Origin: Polynucleobacter alcilacus
Lineage (GTDB): Bacteria > Pseudomonadota > Gammaproteobacteria > Burkholderiales > Burkholderiaceae
NCBI RefSeq assembly: GCF_018881545.1
Contig: NZ_JACVQD010000001.1
Coordinates: 112,380 to 176,379, forward strand
Length of the DNA: 64,000 nt
Direction: 5' to 3'
Shown here: positions 30,626-41,189 of the stretch, piece by piece
How the letters are laid out: every line of letters starts with the position of its first letter
Numbering within the stretch: position 1 is the first letter of the stretch
Position numbers and translations under genes: made by a program
The notes under the pieces: generated by a model
What the model was told of the DNA's origin: nothing
The model's input: the letters and a program-made list of their open reading frames with translations, nothing else
Databases searched by the model: none

Positions 30626-33600
30626 TGCCTAAGCGTAGCGACATTCAGAGCATCTTGATTATTGGTGCAGGCCCCATTGTGATTGGGCAGGCTTGTGAGT
30701 TTGACTATTCTGGAGCGCAGGCCTGCAAAGCGTTGCGCGATGAGGGATATAAAGTCATTCTGGTCAATAGCAATCCAGCAACCATCATGACCGACCCAGA
30801 AATGGCAGATGTGACTTACATTGAGCCGATTACCTGGGAAGTGGTAGAGCGCATTATTGCGACTGAGAAACCCGATGCGATTTTGCCAACCATGGGTGGA
30901 CAAACTGCCCTTAATTGCGCTTTAGATCTGCATCGTCATGGCGTATTAGAAAAATACGGCTGTGAATTAATTGGGGCATCACCAGAAGCAATTGATAAAG
31001 CCGAAGATCGCCAGAAATTTAAAGAGGCGATGACCAAAATTGGTCTGGGCTCAGCAAAATCGGGCATTGCCCATTCCTTGGATGAAGCACTTGAAGTGCA
31101 GCAGCAAATTCAGTTGCAGACTGGTAGCGCTGGTTTCCCAGTAGTGATTCGTCCTTCATTCACCATGGGTGGATCCGGCGGCGGAATTGCATACAACCGT
31201 GAAGAGTTTGAAGAAATCTGCAAACGCGGTTTGGATTTATCCCCAACCCGTGAACTCTTGATTGAAGAGTCTCTCTTAGGTTGGAAAGAATTTGAGATGG
31301 AAGTGGTGCGTGATCGCAACGATAACTGCATCATTGTGTGTTCAATCGAAAATCTAGACCCGATGGGTGTGCATACCGGTGACTCGATTACGGTTGCTCC
31401 TGCGCAAACACTAACTGATAAAGAATATCAAATCATGCGCAATGCATCGATTGCAGTTCTGCGTGAAATTGGGGTAGATACTGGCGGATCAAACGTACAG
31501 TTCTCGATCAACCCAGTTGATGGGCGCATGATCGTGATTGAAATGAATCCACGGGTCTCCCGTTCATCTGCATTAGCCTCGAAAGCAACTGGTTTTCCAA
31601 TTGCAAAGATCGCTGCTAAGTTAGCTATTGGTTATACCTTGGATGAACTCAAGAATGACATTACTGGTGGTGCCACTCCCGCTTCTTTTGAGCCTTCAAT
31701 TGACTATGTTGTCACAAAGATTCCCCGTTTTGCCTTTGAGAAATTCCCGCAAGCGGATTCTCGTTTAACAACGCAGATGAAGTCAGTCGGCGAAGTGATG
31801 GCGATTGGTCGTACCTTTCAAGAGTCTTTCCAAAAAGCGCTGCGTGGTCTTGAAGTCGGTGTTGATGGCTTAGATGAATTTTCTACTGATTTAGATGACA
31901 TCATTCAAGAGATCAATGAGCCTGGACCAGACCGCATTTGGTTTCTGGCGGATGCCTTCCGGATGGGTATGGGCTTAGACGAGATCTATAACGAAAGCAA
32001 AATTGACCCTTGGTTTCTGGAGCAGATTGAAGAACTGATTACGATCGAAACGGAACTCAAGTTACGCAAGATCGACAGTCTTTCAGCACAAGAATTGCGC
32101 TTTGTTAAGCAAAAAGGTTTTTCAGATCGCCGTTTAGCCAAATTACTCGGTATAGATGCTGAGTCAGTGCGCGCTGCACGCCATCGCCTCAAAGTAGTTC
32201 CAGTTTACAAACGGGTTGATACCTGTGCGGCTGAGTTCGCTACCAATACTGCGTACTTGTACTCCACATATGAAGCAGAGCATGGTGAATGCGAATCAAA
32301 CCCCACCCATAAAGACAAGATCATGGTTTTGGGTGGTGGTCCAAACCGCATTGGTCAAGGTATTGAGTTCGACTACTGTTGTGTGCATGCTGCTCTAGCA
32401 TTGCGGGATGATGGTTATGAAACCATCATGGTCAATTGCAACCCTGAAACCGTTTCTACTGACTACGATACGTCTGATCGCTTGTACTTTGAGCCATTGA
32501 CTCTAGAGGATGTCTTAGAAATCGTTGCTAAAGAGAAACCCAAGGGTGTGATTGTTCAGTATGGTGGTCAAACTCCGTTGAAGCTGGCTTTAGATCTTGA
32601 GCGAAATGGCGTGCCGATTATCGGTACCTCACCGGATATGATTGATGCCGCAGAAGATCGCGAACGCTTCCAGAAGTTATTGCAGGACTTGGGTTTACGT
32701 CAACCGCCAAACCGCACTGCACGCACTGAAGAAGAGGCGCTTGTTCTTGCTGAAGAAATTGGATATCCCTTGGTCGTACGCCCTTCTTATGTATTGGGTG
32801 GTCGCGCTATGGAAATCGTGCATGATGGCCGTGACTTAGAGCGCTATATGCGTGAAGCAGTGAAAGTTTCACATGATTCTCCAGTGCTCTTGGACCACTT
32901 CCTCAATGATGCTATTGAGTGTGATGTGGATTGCATCAGTGATGGTAGCCAGGTCTTTATTGGTGGTGTGATGGAGCATATCGAGCAGGCTGGTGTTCAC
33001 TCAGGTGACTCTGCTTGTTCATTGCCACCCTATTCTTTATCTGATACTACTGTCGAAGAAATCAAGCGTCAAACTGCCTTGATGGCTAAAGGGCTCAATG
33101 TGATTGGCTTAATGAATGTCCAGTTTGCGATTCAAAATGTAGACGGTAAGGATGTCATCTATGTATTAGAGGTCAATCCACGTGCTTCACGTACCGTGCC
33201 ATTTGTTTCTAAGGCAACCGGTTTACAGTTGGCGAAGATTGCAGCACGCTGTATGGTTGGTCAAACACTCGCACAGCAAGGTATTCAGGCAGAAGTGAAG
33301 CCACCATACTTCTCAGTCAAAGAAGCGGTATTCCCATTTAATAAGTTCCCGGGTATTGATCCTATTCTTGGGCCAGAGATGCGCTCGACTGGTGAAGTCA
33401 TGGGGGTTGGCAAAACTTTTGGCGAGGCTCTGTTCAAATCCCAATTGGGTGCTGGCATCAAACTACCCAAGAGTGGCACTGTGCTCTTAACAGTAAAAGA
33501 TAGCGATAAGCCCAAAGCCATTGAAGTGGCTAAACTCCTGCATCAATTAGGTTTCCCTATGGTGGCCACGAAGGGGACTGCCGCTGCCATTGAAGCCGCT

Positions 33601-33888
33601 GGTTTACCAGTGAGGATAGTCAATAAAGTAAAAGACGGCCGTCCTCATATTGTGGATTTCATCAAAAACGGGGAGATTTCCCTAGTATTTACTACCGTGG
33701 ATGAAACCCGTACGGCAATTGCAGACTCTCGATCGATTCGAACCACTGCTCAAGCGAATGGCGTAACCTACTACACGACCATTAGCGCTGCACGTGCGGT
33801 AATGGATGGTTTGTTGGCTTCACAAAACGGTAGTAAAGAGTCCTTAGAGGTGTATTCCTTACAGGATTTACATCGTAAGCTCATTTAA
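30625..33888 (+). CDS. carB: Carbamoyl-phosphate synthase large subunit
   Basis: 1087 residues with two homologous ATP-grasp halves ([10 protein letters not shown] in the first, [10 protein letters not shown] in the second), each preceded by a [14 protein letters not shown] nucleotide fold, and a C-terminal MGS allosteric domain (about 950-1087). Makes carbamoyl phosphate from bicarbonate, ammonia and two ATP. A strong AAAGGAGG ribosome site lies inside the end of carA. Full family length. Confidence 0.97.
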   Translation: MPKRSDIQSILIIGAGPIVIGQACEFDYSGAQACKALRDEGYKVILVNSNPATIMTDPEMADVTYIEPITWEVVERIIATEKPDAILPTMGGQTALNCALDLHRHGVLEKYGCELIGASPEAIDKAEDRQKFKEAMTKIGLGSAKSGIAHSLDEALEVQQQIQLQTGSAGFPVVIRPSFTMGGSGGGIAYNREEFEEICKRGLDLSPTRELLIEESLLGWKEFEMEVVRDRNDNCIIVCSIENLDPMGVHTGDSITVAPAQTLTDKEYQIMRNASIAVLREIGVDTGGSNVQFSINPVDGRMIVIEMNPRVSRSSALASKATGFPIAKIAAKLAIGYTLDELKNDITGGATPASFEPSIDYVVTKIPRFAFEKFPQADSRLTTQMKSVGEVMAIGRTFQESFQKALRGLEVGVDGLDEFSTDLDDIIQEINEPGPDRIWFLADAFRMGMGLDEIYNESKIDPWFLEQIEELITIETELKLRKIDSLSAQELRFVKQKGFSDRRLAKLLGIDAESVRAARHRLKVVPVYKRVDTCAAEFATNTAYLYSTYEAEHGECESNPTHKDKIMVLGGGPNRIGQGIEFDYCCVHAALALRDDGYETIMVNCNPETVSTDYDTSDRLYFEPLTLEDVLEIVAKEKPKGVIVQYGGQTPLKLALDLERNGVPIIGTSPDMIDAAEDRERFQKLLQDLGLRQPPNRTARTEEEALVLAEEIGYPLVVRPSYVLGGRAMEIVHDGRDLERYMREAVKVSHDSPVLLDHFLNDAIECDVDCISDGSQVFIGGVMEHIEQAGVHSGDSACSLPPYSLSDTTVEEIKRQTALMAKGLNVIGLMNVQFAIQNVDGKDVIYVLEVNPRASRTVPFVSKATGLQLAKIAARCMVGQTLAQQGIQAEVKPPYFSVKEAVFPFNKFPGIDPILGPEMRSTGEVMGVGKTFGEALFKSQLGAGIKLPKSGTVLLTVKDSDKPKAIEVAKLLHQLGFPMVATKGTAAAIEAAGLPVRIVNKVKDGRPHIVDFIKNGEISLVFTTVDETRTAIADSRSIRTTAQANGVTYYTTISAARAVMDGLLASQNGSKESLEVYSLQDLHRKLI

Positions 33889-33946
33889 TCTAGAATTGCT
33901 ATTTATACGCGCAATTCAGTGCATGAATTTAAGTTAGGTCAGCAGT

Positions 33947-34423
33947 ATGAGCTCAATTCCCATTACCAAACGTGGTGCAGAACTTCTCAAAGAGGAGTTG
34001 CACCGCCTTAAACACGTTGAACGTCCTTCAGTGATCAATGCGATTTCTGAAGCGCGTGCCCAAGGCGATCTTTCAGAAAATGCTGAATATGATGCCGCTA
34101 AAGAAAAGCAAGGCTTTATCGAAGGCCGTATTCAAGAACTAGAAGGCAAGTTGTCTGCTGCGCAAATCATCGATCCATCCGCTTTAGATGTTGCTGGTCG
34201 GATCGTGTTTGGTGCGACTGTCGATTTAGAAGATCTAGAGGACGGCACCAAGCTTACTTATCAGATTGTCGGTGATGATGAAGCAGATATTGCTTTGAAC
34301 AAGATTTCCATTAGCTCGCCAATTGCCCGTGCATTAATTAGCAAGGAAGAGGGTGATGTGGTTGCCGTCCAAGCTCCAGGTGGCAATCGTCAAGTCGAGA
34401 TTCTGGCTGTTCGTTATATCTAA
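33947..34423 (+). CDS. greA: Transcription elongation factor GreA
   Basis: 158 residues: an N-terminal coiled coil with the acidic tip ([19 protein letters not shown]) and a C-terminal FKBP-like domain. It rescues backtracked RNA polymerase by stimulating transcript cleavage. Family-typical length. Follows carB by 58 bp and precedes a DUF4149 gene by 22 bp. Confidence 0.96.
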   Translation: MSSIPITKRGAELLKEELHRLKHVERPSVINAISEARAQGDLSENAEYDAAKEKQGFIEGRIQELEGKLSAAQIIDPSALDVAGRIVFGATVDLEDLEDGTKLTYQIVGDDEADIALNKISISSPIARALISKEEGDVVAVQAPGGNRQVEILAVRYI

Positions 34424-34445
34424 GTAGTACTTCAAGATAGAGCTT

Positions 34446-34937
34446 ATGCAGATCTCAGATGCTTCAACTCACTCTGGAGCGCAAAGATTATTTATCCTGC
34501 TTGCTGGATTATGGGTAGGAAGCCTTCTGACGGTTGGCTATCTTGTTGCTCCCGCCATCTTCAATACCCTTACAGATCGCCAAGTTGCCGGCATGGTTGC
34601 GGGTAGTGTCTTTAAGGTCGAGGCCTATTTAAGTACGATTGTGTGTATTGCGCTCATGGTGTTAGCCAACCTACTGGTTACTCGTGGTTTAAGACAGTAC
34701 AAAGTGATTCGCTTGATTCTGTTGGGCATGTTGCTCTGTTCTGTAGCAGCCTCATTTGTTTTTATCCCGTGGATGAATACCCTTCGTGATCAAGCCTTAA
34801 TGCAAGGCATGCCGGTGATGCTCTCACCCTCTGCAGAGATATTTAGTAAATTGCACGGTGCCTCTAGCATAGTCTTTATGCTCCAAAGTGCATTAGGACT
34901 TTATTTGGTCTGGCGCCTCACTAAACCTGCGCATTAA
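34446..34937 (+). CDS. DUF4149 family membrane protein
   Basis: 163 residues with four predicted membrane helices (about 15-35, 60-85, 93-113 and 138-158). The opening LFILLAGLWVGSLLTVGYLVAPAIF fits DUF4149 (shown here as positions 15-39 of the protein). No catalytic motif is visible and the function is unknown. It is probably cotranscribed with greA and ends at the terminator at 34940-34964. Confidence 0.7.
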   Translation: MQISDASTHSGAQRLFILLAGLWVGSLLTVGYLVAPAIFNTLTDRQVAGMVAGSVFKVEAYLSTIVCIALMVLANLLVTRGLRQYKVIRLILLGMLLCSVAASFVFIPWMNTLRDQALMQGMPVMLSPSAEIFSKLHGASSIVFMLQSALGLYLVWRLTKPAH

Positions 34938-34939
34938 AA

Positions 34940-34964
34940 AACGCCGACTAGCGGCGTTCTTTTG
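34940..34964. terminator. Intrinsic terminator between DUF4149 gene and yhbY
   Basis: Stem AACGCCG (34940-34946), loop ACTAG, arm CGGCGTT (34952-34958), then CTTTTG; A-run on the left. Suited to both converging genes. Confidence 0.85.
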
Positions 34965-34976
34965 AAGTTCCCACGT

Positions 34977-35603
34977 TTACGAGCCTAGCGACTTTTTCTT
35001 AGTACTGCTCATACGCACTTTCCGTTTTTTAATCGGAGCAGGTGCAGCTGCAGCTTTGCGATAGCCTGGTGATGACCAACCAATTTTGGATTCTGCTGCT
35101 TCCGAACGTAGTACTCTTTTCTTAGGGCTTGCAGACTTCACTGCTGCAGCACGAGCGAAGGGCGCCTTGTTGGAAGCGGAGCGACGGTCTGATCTTTCTG
35201 AGGTGCTGGTACGAACACCTGCTTTTGCTGGTGCGCGATTGGGTTGTCGTTTTGTGCGTGGCGCCTGTAGTGACTTCTTGGTCTGCTTAGCAGATCTGCC
35301 TAAATTAGAAAAGGCTTCATCAACAATATCTTTCGGTTTCCAAAGCACAAGCAATTTACCAATGTGCTGAACCGGTGCAGCGTTTAATTTGTCGCATAGC
35401 TCTTCATAGATTGCAATGCGAGCATCCCGGTCATCACCAAAGACACGGATCTTAATTAAGCCATGATGGCTAATTGCAAGCTTGGCTTCTTTAACAACAG
35501 CTAGTGTTAAACCATCCCCACCAATCATGACTACCGGACTTAAGTCATGGGCATCGGCTTTAAGGGATTTACGTTGTGCGGGGGTAATAGTGAGTGCAGT
35601 CAT
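34977..35603 (-). CDS. YhbY/CRS1 family RNA-binding protein with long basic tail
   Basis: 208 residues. Residues 1-95 form a CRM (YhbY) domain: LTITPAQRKSLKADAHDL, VMIGGDGLT, HHGLIKIRVFGDDR (a GxxG-type RNA-binding loop is usual here). E. coli YhbY is about 97 residues, so the remaining 110, rich in Lys, Arg, Ser and Ala, are an extension. The family associates with pre-50S ribosomes. It lies divergent to rlmE, matching the conserved yhbY-rlmE-ftsH block. Confidence 0.85.
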   Translation of the reverse strand: MTALTITPAQRKSLKADAHDLSPVVMIGGDGLTLAVVKEAKLAISHHGLIKIRVFGDDRDARIAIYEELCDKLNAAPVQHIGKLLVLWKPKDIVDEAFSNLGRSAKQTKKSLQAPRTKRQPNRAPAKAGVRTSTSERSDRRSASNKAPFARAAAVKSASPKKRVLRSEAAESKIGWSSPGYRKAAAAPAPIKKRKVRMSSTKKKSLGS

Positions 35604-35729
35604 GGGCCTGATGATAGAGCATTGGTGGTTTAAAAAGCCTAATTCGGGCTGATTTGCGCGGTTTTGTATCGATTCCTTTTGCTTTAGAGTGCGGAAACTA
35701 GGAAAATGTAGGACGAAAGTGGGTAAGTT

Positions 35730-36404
35730 GTGGCGAAGAATAAATTTAATAAAAGTTGGTTACAGGATCATTTAACAGATCCCTATGTGAAGATGGCTCA
35801 GAAAGAGGGTTATCGCGCTAGAGCGGTTTACAAACTCAGCGAAATTGACCAGCAAGATCAGCTCATTAAAGCGGGTATGACGATTATCGACCTTGGCAGT
35901 GCGCCGGGAAGTTGGTCTCAGTACGTGCGTAATCGTCTAACCGAGCTTGGGAAAAGCAATCCCAAAATTGAGTCTGGCAAACCGGACGGTCAGATTATCG
36001 CAATTGATATCTTGCCGATGGAGGATATTGCCGATGTGAGCTTCATCCAAGGCGACTTCCGTGAGGATGAGGGACTTGCAGCATTGAAGGCCCTGTTACC
36101 AAAAGAAGCAGAAGGTAAGGTAGACCTCGTCCTATCGGATATGGCCCCGAACTTGTCTGGGGTTGGGGTAGCTGATTCTGCCAGAATGGCTTTTTTGGCA
36201 GAGATTGCCTTAGATTTTGCGACAGAGCATTTAAAGCCCGAGGGCGCTTTACTGATCAAGTGTTTTAACGGCAGTGGCTATAGCCAAATTGTGGAATCGT
36301 TTAAAAAAGTGTTTAAAACAGTCGCCTCAAGAAAGCCTAAAGCTTCTCGAGCGAAGTCTTCAGAGATCTTCCTTTTAGGAAGAAATCTCAAGCCACCCAA
36401 ATAA
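35730..36404 (+). CDS. rlmE: 23S rRNA (uridine-2'-O)-methyltransferase RlmE
   Basis: 224 residues. The catalytic Lys is in the [13 protein letters not shown] segment, the SAM loop is [11 protein letters not shown], the catalytic Asp is in [10 protein letters not shown] and the second Lys in [10 protein letters not shown] (K-D-K). It methylates U2552 of 23S rRNA. GTG start at 35730. Its order before ftsH is conserved in many proteobacteria. Confidence 0.94.
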   Translation: MAKNKFNKSWLQDHLTDPYVKMAQKEGYRARAVYKLSEIDQQDQLIKAGMTIIDLGSAPGSWSQYVRNRLTELGKSNPKIESGKPDGQIIAIDILPMEDIADVSFIQGDFREDEGLAALKALLPKEAEGKVDLVLSDMAPNLSGVGVADSARMAFLAEIALDFATEHLKPEGALLIKCFNGSGYSQIVESFKKVFKTVASRKPKASRAKSSEIFLLGRNLKPPK

Positions 36405-36468
36405 ATAGGGTGTTTTTTGCTGAAATTGGCCTAAAACTCCTTAATAACCCACAATATAGAGGGGGTTT

Positions 36469-36579
36469 ATGAAATATATCCGTCATTCGCTCTTGAAAAA
36501 GGGTGGTAGTAGAATCAAATACTTAGGTATAGCAACCTGCTTTAACTCCTGGATGAATCCAGAAAAGGAAAGAATTTGA
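36469..36579 (+). CDS. Short leader ORF overlapping the ftsH start
   Basis: 36 codons from ATG 36469 to TGA 36577-36579, preceded by GAGG with six bases of spacing. The TGA overlaps the ftsH TTG start as TTGA (36576-36579), the layout of translational coupling. The peptide is basic (MKYIRHSLLKKGG at the N-terminus) with no known motif. It may be a regulatory leader or chance; the strong ribosome site and exact overlap are the support. Confidence 0.4.
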   Translation: MKYIRHSLLKKGGSRIKYLGIATCFNSWMNPEKERI

Positions 36580-38453
36580 ACAGCAATATGTTCCAAAAAA
36601 TCGGTGTGTGGCTCATTGTGGGCTTGGTGCTTTTCACTGTTTTCAAACAGTTCGATAAGCCTAAGGACCAGACTGCGGTCACGTATTCCCAATTCATGGA
36701 TGACGCCAAGGCAGGAAAAGTGAAGCGCGTAGATGTGCAAGGTCGCACATTACAAGTAACACCTGCTGACGGAAATAAATACTCCATCATCTCTCCGGGT
36801 GATATCTGGATGGTTGGTGACTTAATGAAATACGGCGTTCAGGTAACGGGTAAGGCAGACGATGAACCCAATATGTTGGTTTCTGCTTTGTACTATTTAG
36901 GACCCACATTATTAATTATTGGTTTTTGGTTCTTCATGATGCGCCAGATGCAGGGTGGTGGCAAAGGCGGAGCGTTCTCATTCGGCAAATCAAAAGCACG
37001 CCTGATTGATGAGAATAGCAATACAGTCACTTTTGCTGATGTTGCTGGTTGCGATGAAGCAAAAGAAGAAGTCTTTGAATTAGTCGAATTTTTGAAAGAT
37101 CCCCAAAAGTTTCAAAAACTGGGTGGTCGCATTCCGCATGGCGTCCTTCTTGTTGGGCCTCCGGGAACCGGTAAAACTTTATTAGCACGTGCTATTGCGG
37201 GTGAAGCTAAAGTACCTTTCTTCTCGATTTCTGGTTCTGATTTCGTTGAGATGTTTGTGGGTGTTGGTGCATCACGCGTTCGGGATATGTTCGAGAACGC
37301 CAAGAAGAATTCTCCTTGCATCATCTTTATTGATGAGATTGATGCAGTTGGTCGTCATCGTGGTGCGGGTATGGGCGGTGGTAATGATGAGCGCGAGCAA
37401 ACTCTCAATCAAATGCTAGTTGAGATGGATGGTTTTGAAAGTAATAGCGGCGTGATTGTGGTTGCTGCCACCAATCGTTCCGATGTCTTGGATAAAGCAC
37501 TCTTGCGTCCAGGCCGTTTTGACCGTCAAGTTCATGTGGGTTTGCCTGACATTCGTGGTCGTGAACAAATCTTGCATGTGCATATGCGTAAGGTGCCAAT
37601 TGATCCTGATGTCGATGCTGCTGTTTTAGCTCGCGGTACTCCAGGATTCTCGGGTGCTGACTTGGCTAACTTGGTGAATGAGTCTGCCTTATTTGCTGCG
37701 CGTCGAAATAAACGGGCGGTGGATATGAAAGACTTTGAGGACGCTAAAGATAAGATCTACATGGGCCCGGAGCGCAAGTCCGCTGTGATGCGTGAAGAAG
37801 AGCGTCGCAATACGGCTTATCACGAGTCAGGTCATGCTGTTGTAGCGAAGGTGCTACCGAAGGCAGATCCGGTTCATAAAGTCACCATCATGCCGCGCGG
37901 CATGGCATTGGGCGTAACTTGGCAATTGCCTGAGTTTGATCGTGTCAATCTCTATAAAGATCGCATGTTGGAAGAGTTGGCGATTTTGTTTGGTGGCCGT
38001 GCTGCTGAAGAAGTTTTTTTACACTCCATGAGTACTGGTGCATCAAATGACTTTGAGCGTGCTACCAAAATGGCGCGCGATATGGTGACTCGTTACGGCA
38101 TGAGCGATAGCTTGGGAACCATGGTGTATGTCGATACTGAATCAGAAAGCATCTTCGGTCGCAATAGCACTAAAACCGTTTCTGAGTTAACCCAGCAAAA
38201 AGTCGATTTTGAAATTCGTACGCTGATTGATAGTCAGTACGCTTTGGCTAGATCCATCCTCGAAGAAAATCGCGACAAGGTTGAAGCCATGGTTGCCGCT
38301 TTACTCGAATGGGAAACGCTGGATGCTGACCAGATTACCGACATCATGGAAGGGCGCCCACCTCGCACTCCAAAACCTCCACCTGCAACCCAGTTTGGAA
38401 ATTCTGCTGGTACACCAGGCCCAGCTCCTGGCGGCGCTCCGGCAACAGCTTAA
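36576..38453 (+). CDS. ftsH: ATP-dependent zinc metalloprotease FtsH
   Basis: 625 residues from a TTG start, supported by AAGG about seven bases upstream and by the [12 protein letters not shown] start usual in the family. TM1 about 8-24, periplasmic domain, TM2 about 105-123, AAA+ core with Walker A GPPGTGKT and Walker [20 protein letters not shown], and zinc site HESGHAVV. Membrane-anchored hexamer that degrades LpxC, sigma-32 and damaged membrane proteins. The Pro/Ala-rich tail is variable. folP and glmM follow. Confidence 0.96.
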   Translation: MNSNMFQKIGVWLIVGLVLFTVFKQFDKPKDQTAVTYSQFMDDAKAGKVKRVDVQGRTLQVTPADGNKYSIISPGDIWMVGDLMKYGVQVTGKADDEPNMLVSALYYLGPTLLIIGFWFFMMRQMQGGGKGGAFSFGKSKARLIDENSNTVTFADVAGCDEAKEEVFELVEFLKDPQKFQKLGGRIPHGVLLVGPPGTGKTLLARAIAGEAKVPFFSISGSDFVEMFVGVGASRVRDMFENAKKNSPCIIFIDEIDAVGRHRGAGMGGGNDEREQTLNQMLVEMDGFESNSGVIVVAATNRSDVLDKALLRPGRFDRQVHVGLPDIRGREQILHVHMRKVPIDPDVDAAVLARGTPGFSGADLANLVNESALFAARRNKRAVDMKDFEDAKDKIYMGPERKSAVMREEERRNTAYHESGHAVVAKVLPKADPVHKVTIMPRGMALGVTWQLPEFDRVNLYKDRMLEELAILFGGRAAEEVFLHSMSTGASNDFERATKMARDMVTRYGMSDSLGTMVYVDTESESIFGRNSTKTVSELTQQKVDFEIRTLIDSQYALARSILEENRDKVEAMVAALLEWETLDADQITDIMEGRPPRTPKPPPATQFGNSAGTPGPAPGGAPATA

Positions 38454-38474
38454 GCTTAAACCCGCTACGCTTTG

Positions 38475-39338
38475 ATGAAGCTACCAGGCATTCAAGAAAT
38501 GCCCACAACATGGCGTTGTGGGCGTTTTCTTTTTGACTTCACTAAACGTCAATATCCCATCGTCATGGGGATTCTGAATGCGACCCCAGATTCATTTTCA
38601 GATGGGGGGATGTTTAGAACATCGCAGGATGCGATAGCTCAAGCGGAGCGCATGATAGCCAATGGCGTTGACTTGATTGATATCGGTGGTGAATCAACCA
38701 GGCCAGGCGCAGAGCCAGTAGCCTTGCAGGAAGAGCTCGATCGCGTACTGCCAGTGATTGAAGCACTTAAAAATTGTGGCGTGGCTTTATCCATCGATAC
38801 CTATAAAGCGGAGACCATGCGCCAAGCGTTGCATGCAGGAGTTGATTGCGTCAATGATGTTTGGGCATTAAGGCAAGAGGGTGCGGTTAATGCAGTCTTA
38901 GAAAATAGCAATTGCGGTATTGTTTTAATGCACATGCAACGTGATCCACTGACGATGCAATTTGATCCTGAATATCAAGACGTCATTGCAGAGGTATCCT
39001 TATTTTTACAGGAACGTGCCCAAGCTCTCATCGCTGTGGGGGTCAATGCTAATCGAATTGCGTTAGATCCCGGATTTGGTTTCGGTAAAAGCCTTGAGCA
39101 CAATCTCAATATGTTAAAAAACTTTGCTGCCTTTTCAAGCTTGGGATTTCCAGTATTGGCAGGCATCTCTCGAAAATCGATGCTAGGCAAACTCACCGGC
39201 AAGGACACCAATGAGCGTATAGCGCCAAGCGTAGCAGCAGCTATCATGGCCGCTGACCGTGGCGCAAGAATCGTCCGCGTACACGATGTACCCGAGACGG
39301 TCGACGCATTTAAACTTTGGGGGGCTATTCAAGCCTAG
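38475..39338 (+). CDS. folP: Dihydropteroate synthase
   Basis: 287 residues from ATG 38475; ATG 38499 is an equally good start by family length and neither has a clear ribosome site. TIM-barrel enzyme with [42 protein letters not shown] and [12 protein letters not shown]. It condenses dihydropterin pyrophosphate with p-aminobenzoate in folate synthesis and is the sulfonamide target. A terminator-like hairpin overlaps its 5' codons. Lies between ftsH and glmM as in E. coli. Confidence 0.94.
   Translation: MKLPGIQEMPTTWRCGRFLFDFTKRQYPIVMGILNATPDSFSDGGMFRTSQDAIAQAERMIANGVDLIDIGGESTRPGAEPVALQEELDRVLPVIEALKNCGVALSIDTYKAETMRQALHAGVDCVNDVWALRQEGAVNAVLENSNCGIVLMHMQRDPLTMQFDPEYQDVIAEVSLFLQERAQALIAVGVNANRIALDPGFGFGKSLEHNLNMLKNFAAFSSLGFPVLAGISRKSMLGKLTGKDTNERIAPSVAAAIMAADRGARIVRVHDVPETVDAFKLWGAIQA
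38501..38535 (+). terminator. Intrinsic-terminator-like hairpin inside the first codons of folP
   Basis: Perfect 9-bp stem GCCCACAAC (38501-38509) / GTTGTGGGC (38515-38523), loop ATGGC, followed by GTTTTCTTTTTG. It is a strong terminator shape 47 bp after the ftsH stop, yet it lies within the reading frame of folP, because the conserved CGRF and VMGILN segments follow without another possible start. Confidence 0.75.
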
Positions 39339-39357
39339 CTTAGCTCTCAGTTTTATA

Positions 39358-40710
39358 ATGACTAATATGAAAAAACACTATTTTGGAACTGATGGCATTC
39401 GAGGTGAAGTAGGGCAATTTCCGATTGTTCCTGAATTCATGACACGCTTAGCTTATGCCGCAGGCAAAGTATTAACTAAAAATAGTCAATCCGGTGAGCG
39501 CTGTAAAGTTCTGATCGGTAAAGACACGCGGGTGTCTGGTTATTTATTAGAAGCGGCTTTAGAGGCAGGCTTTGCTGCTGCTGGTGTTGATGTGATGTTG
39601 TGTGGACCCATGCCAACCCCTGGGGTTGCTTATCTCACCAAAGCCTTGCGCTTATCTGCTGGGGTTGTGATATCTGCATCACACAATCCTTATCAAGATA
39701 ATGGCATCAAATTTTTCTCAGCTAATGGCGACAAGCTATCCGATGACTTTGAATTTGCAATTGAAGCAGAGCTAGAAAAGCCGATAGGCTGCGTCAGCTC
39801 ACTAGAGCTGGGCAAAGCATTTCGTTTAGATGACGCTGCTGGACGTTATATTGAGTTTTGTAAATCTACTTTTCCGGGTGACTTAAATCTAAAAGGTTTA
39901 AAACTGGTGGTGGATTGCGCTAACGGCGCCGCTTATCACATTGCCCCTCGCGTATTTCATGAACTGGGCGCTGAAGTCATTTCTATCGGCGTCAATCCTG
40001 ATGGGCGCAATATTAATGAGGGCTGTGGTGCTACGGCCCCAGCTACATTGATAGCTAAAGTTAAAGAAGAAAATGCAGACATCGGTATTGCGCTTGATGG
40101 CGATGCGGATCGCTTGCAAATGGTTGATGCTACCGGCCGCTTATTTAATGGTGACGAACTACTCTATGTGCTTGCCAAAGATCGATTAGAGCGCGGGCAA
40201 GCCATTGGTGGTGTGGTGGGTACTTTGATGACCAATCTGGCGGTTGAGCACGCTATTAAGGGCCTAGGTATTGAATTTGAGCGTGCCAATGTGGGTGATC
40301 GTTATGTTTTAGAACTCCTCAAGCAAAAGCAATGGCTCATTGGAGGCGAGGGCTCAGGTCATTTACTTTGCTTAGATAAGCACTCTACCGGGGACGGCAT
40401 CATTGCAGCCCTGCAAATACTCGCTGCGATGAGTCAAAATAAAAAGAGTCTTGCTCAACTGTTGGAGAAAGTGAAGATTTTTCCGCAAGTTCTTCTGAAT
40501 ATCAAATTTAAGCCTGGTTACGACTGGAAACAAGATGAGAAGTTGCAGAAGCAGATCGGCAAAGTGACGACAGATCTTCAAGATATTGGTAGGGTACTGA
40601 TTCGGGCATCTGGTACTGAACCGCTACTGCGGGTGATGGTGGAGACTAAGGATGCTGATATGGCGATGAGTTCCGCTAAAAGCATTGCTGATTTAGTGCC
40701 TACCGCCTAA
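39358..40710 (+). CDS. glmM: Phosphoglucosamine mutase
   Basis: 450 residues from ATG 39358 ([16 protein letters not shown]); ATG 39367 is the alternative. The active Ser is in [15 protein letters not shown], the metal loop is [11 protein letters not shown], the sugar loop is GEGSGHLL and the phosphate-binding loop is [12 protein letters not shown]. Converts glucosamine-6-P to glucosamine-1-P for UDP-GlcNAc. It ends the ftsH-folP-glmM block. Confidence 0.95.
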   Translation: MTNMKKHYFGTDGIRGEVGQFPIVPEFMTRLAYAAGKVLTKNSQSGERCKVLIGKDTRVSGYLLEAALEAGFAAAGVDVMLCGPMPTPGVAYLTKALRLSAGVVISASHNPYQDNGIKFFSANGDKLSDDFEFAIEAELEKPIGCVSSLELGKAFRLDDAAGRYIEFCKSTFPGDLNLKGLKLVVDCANGAAYHIAPRVFHELGAEVISIGVNPDGRNINEGCGATAPATLIAKVKEENADIGIALDGDADRLQMVDATGRLFNGDELLYVLAKDRLERGQAIGGVVGTLMTNLAVEHAIKGLGIEFERANVGDRYVLELLKQKQWLIGGEGSGHLLCLDKHSTGDGIIAALQILAAMSQNKKSLAQLLEKVKIFPQVLLNIKFKPGYDWKQDEKLQKQIGKVTTDLQDIGRVLIRASGTEPLLRVMVETKDADMAMSSAKSIADLVPTA

Positions 40711-40727
40711 GGCTAATTGATCTCGCC

Positions 40728-40892
40728 TCAATCCTTTACCTTGTTTGACCACGTCCTCGATCTAAGCACTTTCTTAATCTTCTTTTGAGCTAGGTATTGC
40801 CAGATCAGTCTCTTCTGCAAAAGAGACTTGGTTTCCCATTGGGAGTCTTTACTTATTGCCTTTTCTTGATTGTCATTCTGTTCTTTATCCAT
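40728..40892 (-). CDS. Small basic protein of unknown function (54 residues)
   Basis: A 54-codon frame on the minus strand, ATG at 40892 and TGA at 40728, with GAGG five bases before the ATG (reading the minus strand). It starts MDKEQNDNQEKAIS and has a strongly basic second half with aromatic residues (LLQKRLIWQYLAQKKIKK). It fills most of the gap after glmM. I recognise no family. Coding is supported only by the ribosome site and the clean frame. Confidence 0.4.
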   Translation of the reverse strand: MDKEQNDNQEKAISKDSQWETKSLLQKRLIWQYLAQKKIKKVLRSRTWSNKVKD

Positions 40893-41101
40893 ACAGACCT
40901 CGAGAACATTGCAAATTGGTTACCTATGGGCTGTTAGTACAAACTGCGCACCATTAATGAGGACAGAATTCCACTTCATAACCCATAAGTAGATACCTAG
41001 ACTAGCAAGCAATTATGACAATCCTTTATTGGATTAAATCTAGTGATTTAAGTGCTTTTAAGCATGTCATTAATTGATTTCATTCATTTGACATATATAA
41101 A
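40893..41101. other. AT-rich non-coding stretch before the DUF3141 gene
   Basis: No ORF with a ribosome site and no tRNA or terminator seen. It becomes very AT-rich after 41030 and contains TGTCAT- and TTGACAT-like words (41064-41070, 41088-41094) that may be extra PhoB half-sites, but these do not keep the 11-bp phase of the site downstream. Confidence 0.4.
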
Positions 41102-41146
41102 TCGTCATAAAATTTACACATATCTGTCATAACAACTCCCTAGAGT
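41102..41146 (+). promoter_or_regulatory. Predicted PhoB box and promoter of the DUF3141 gene
   Basis: Three half-sites at 11-bp steps: TCGTCAT (41102-41108), TTTACAC (41113-41119) and a perfect CTGTCAT (41124-41130). Exactly 10 bp later comes TAGAGT (41141-41146) as -10. No -35 is needed in PhoB-activated promoters. The middle half-site is weak (3 of 7). Confidence 0.6.
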
Positions 41147-41189
41147 AAAAGCTCGGCTAGGTGCCCCTAGAATTGAATGGGAGTGTGTG

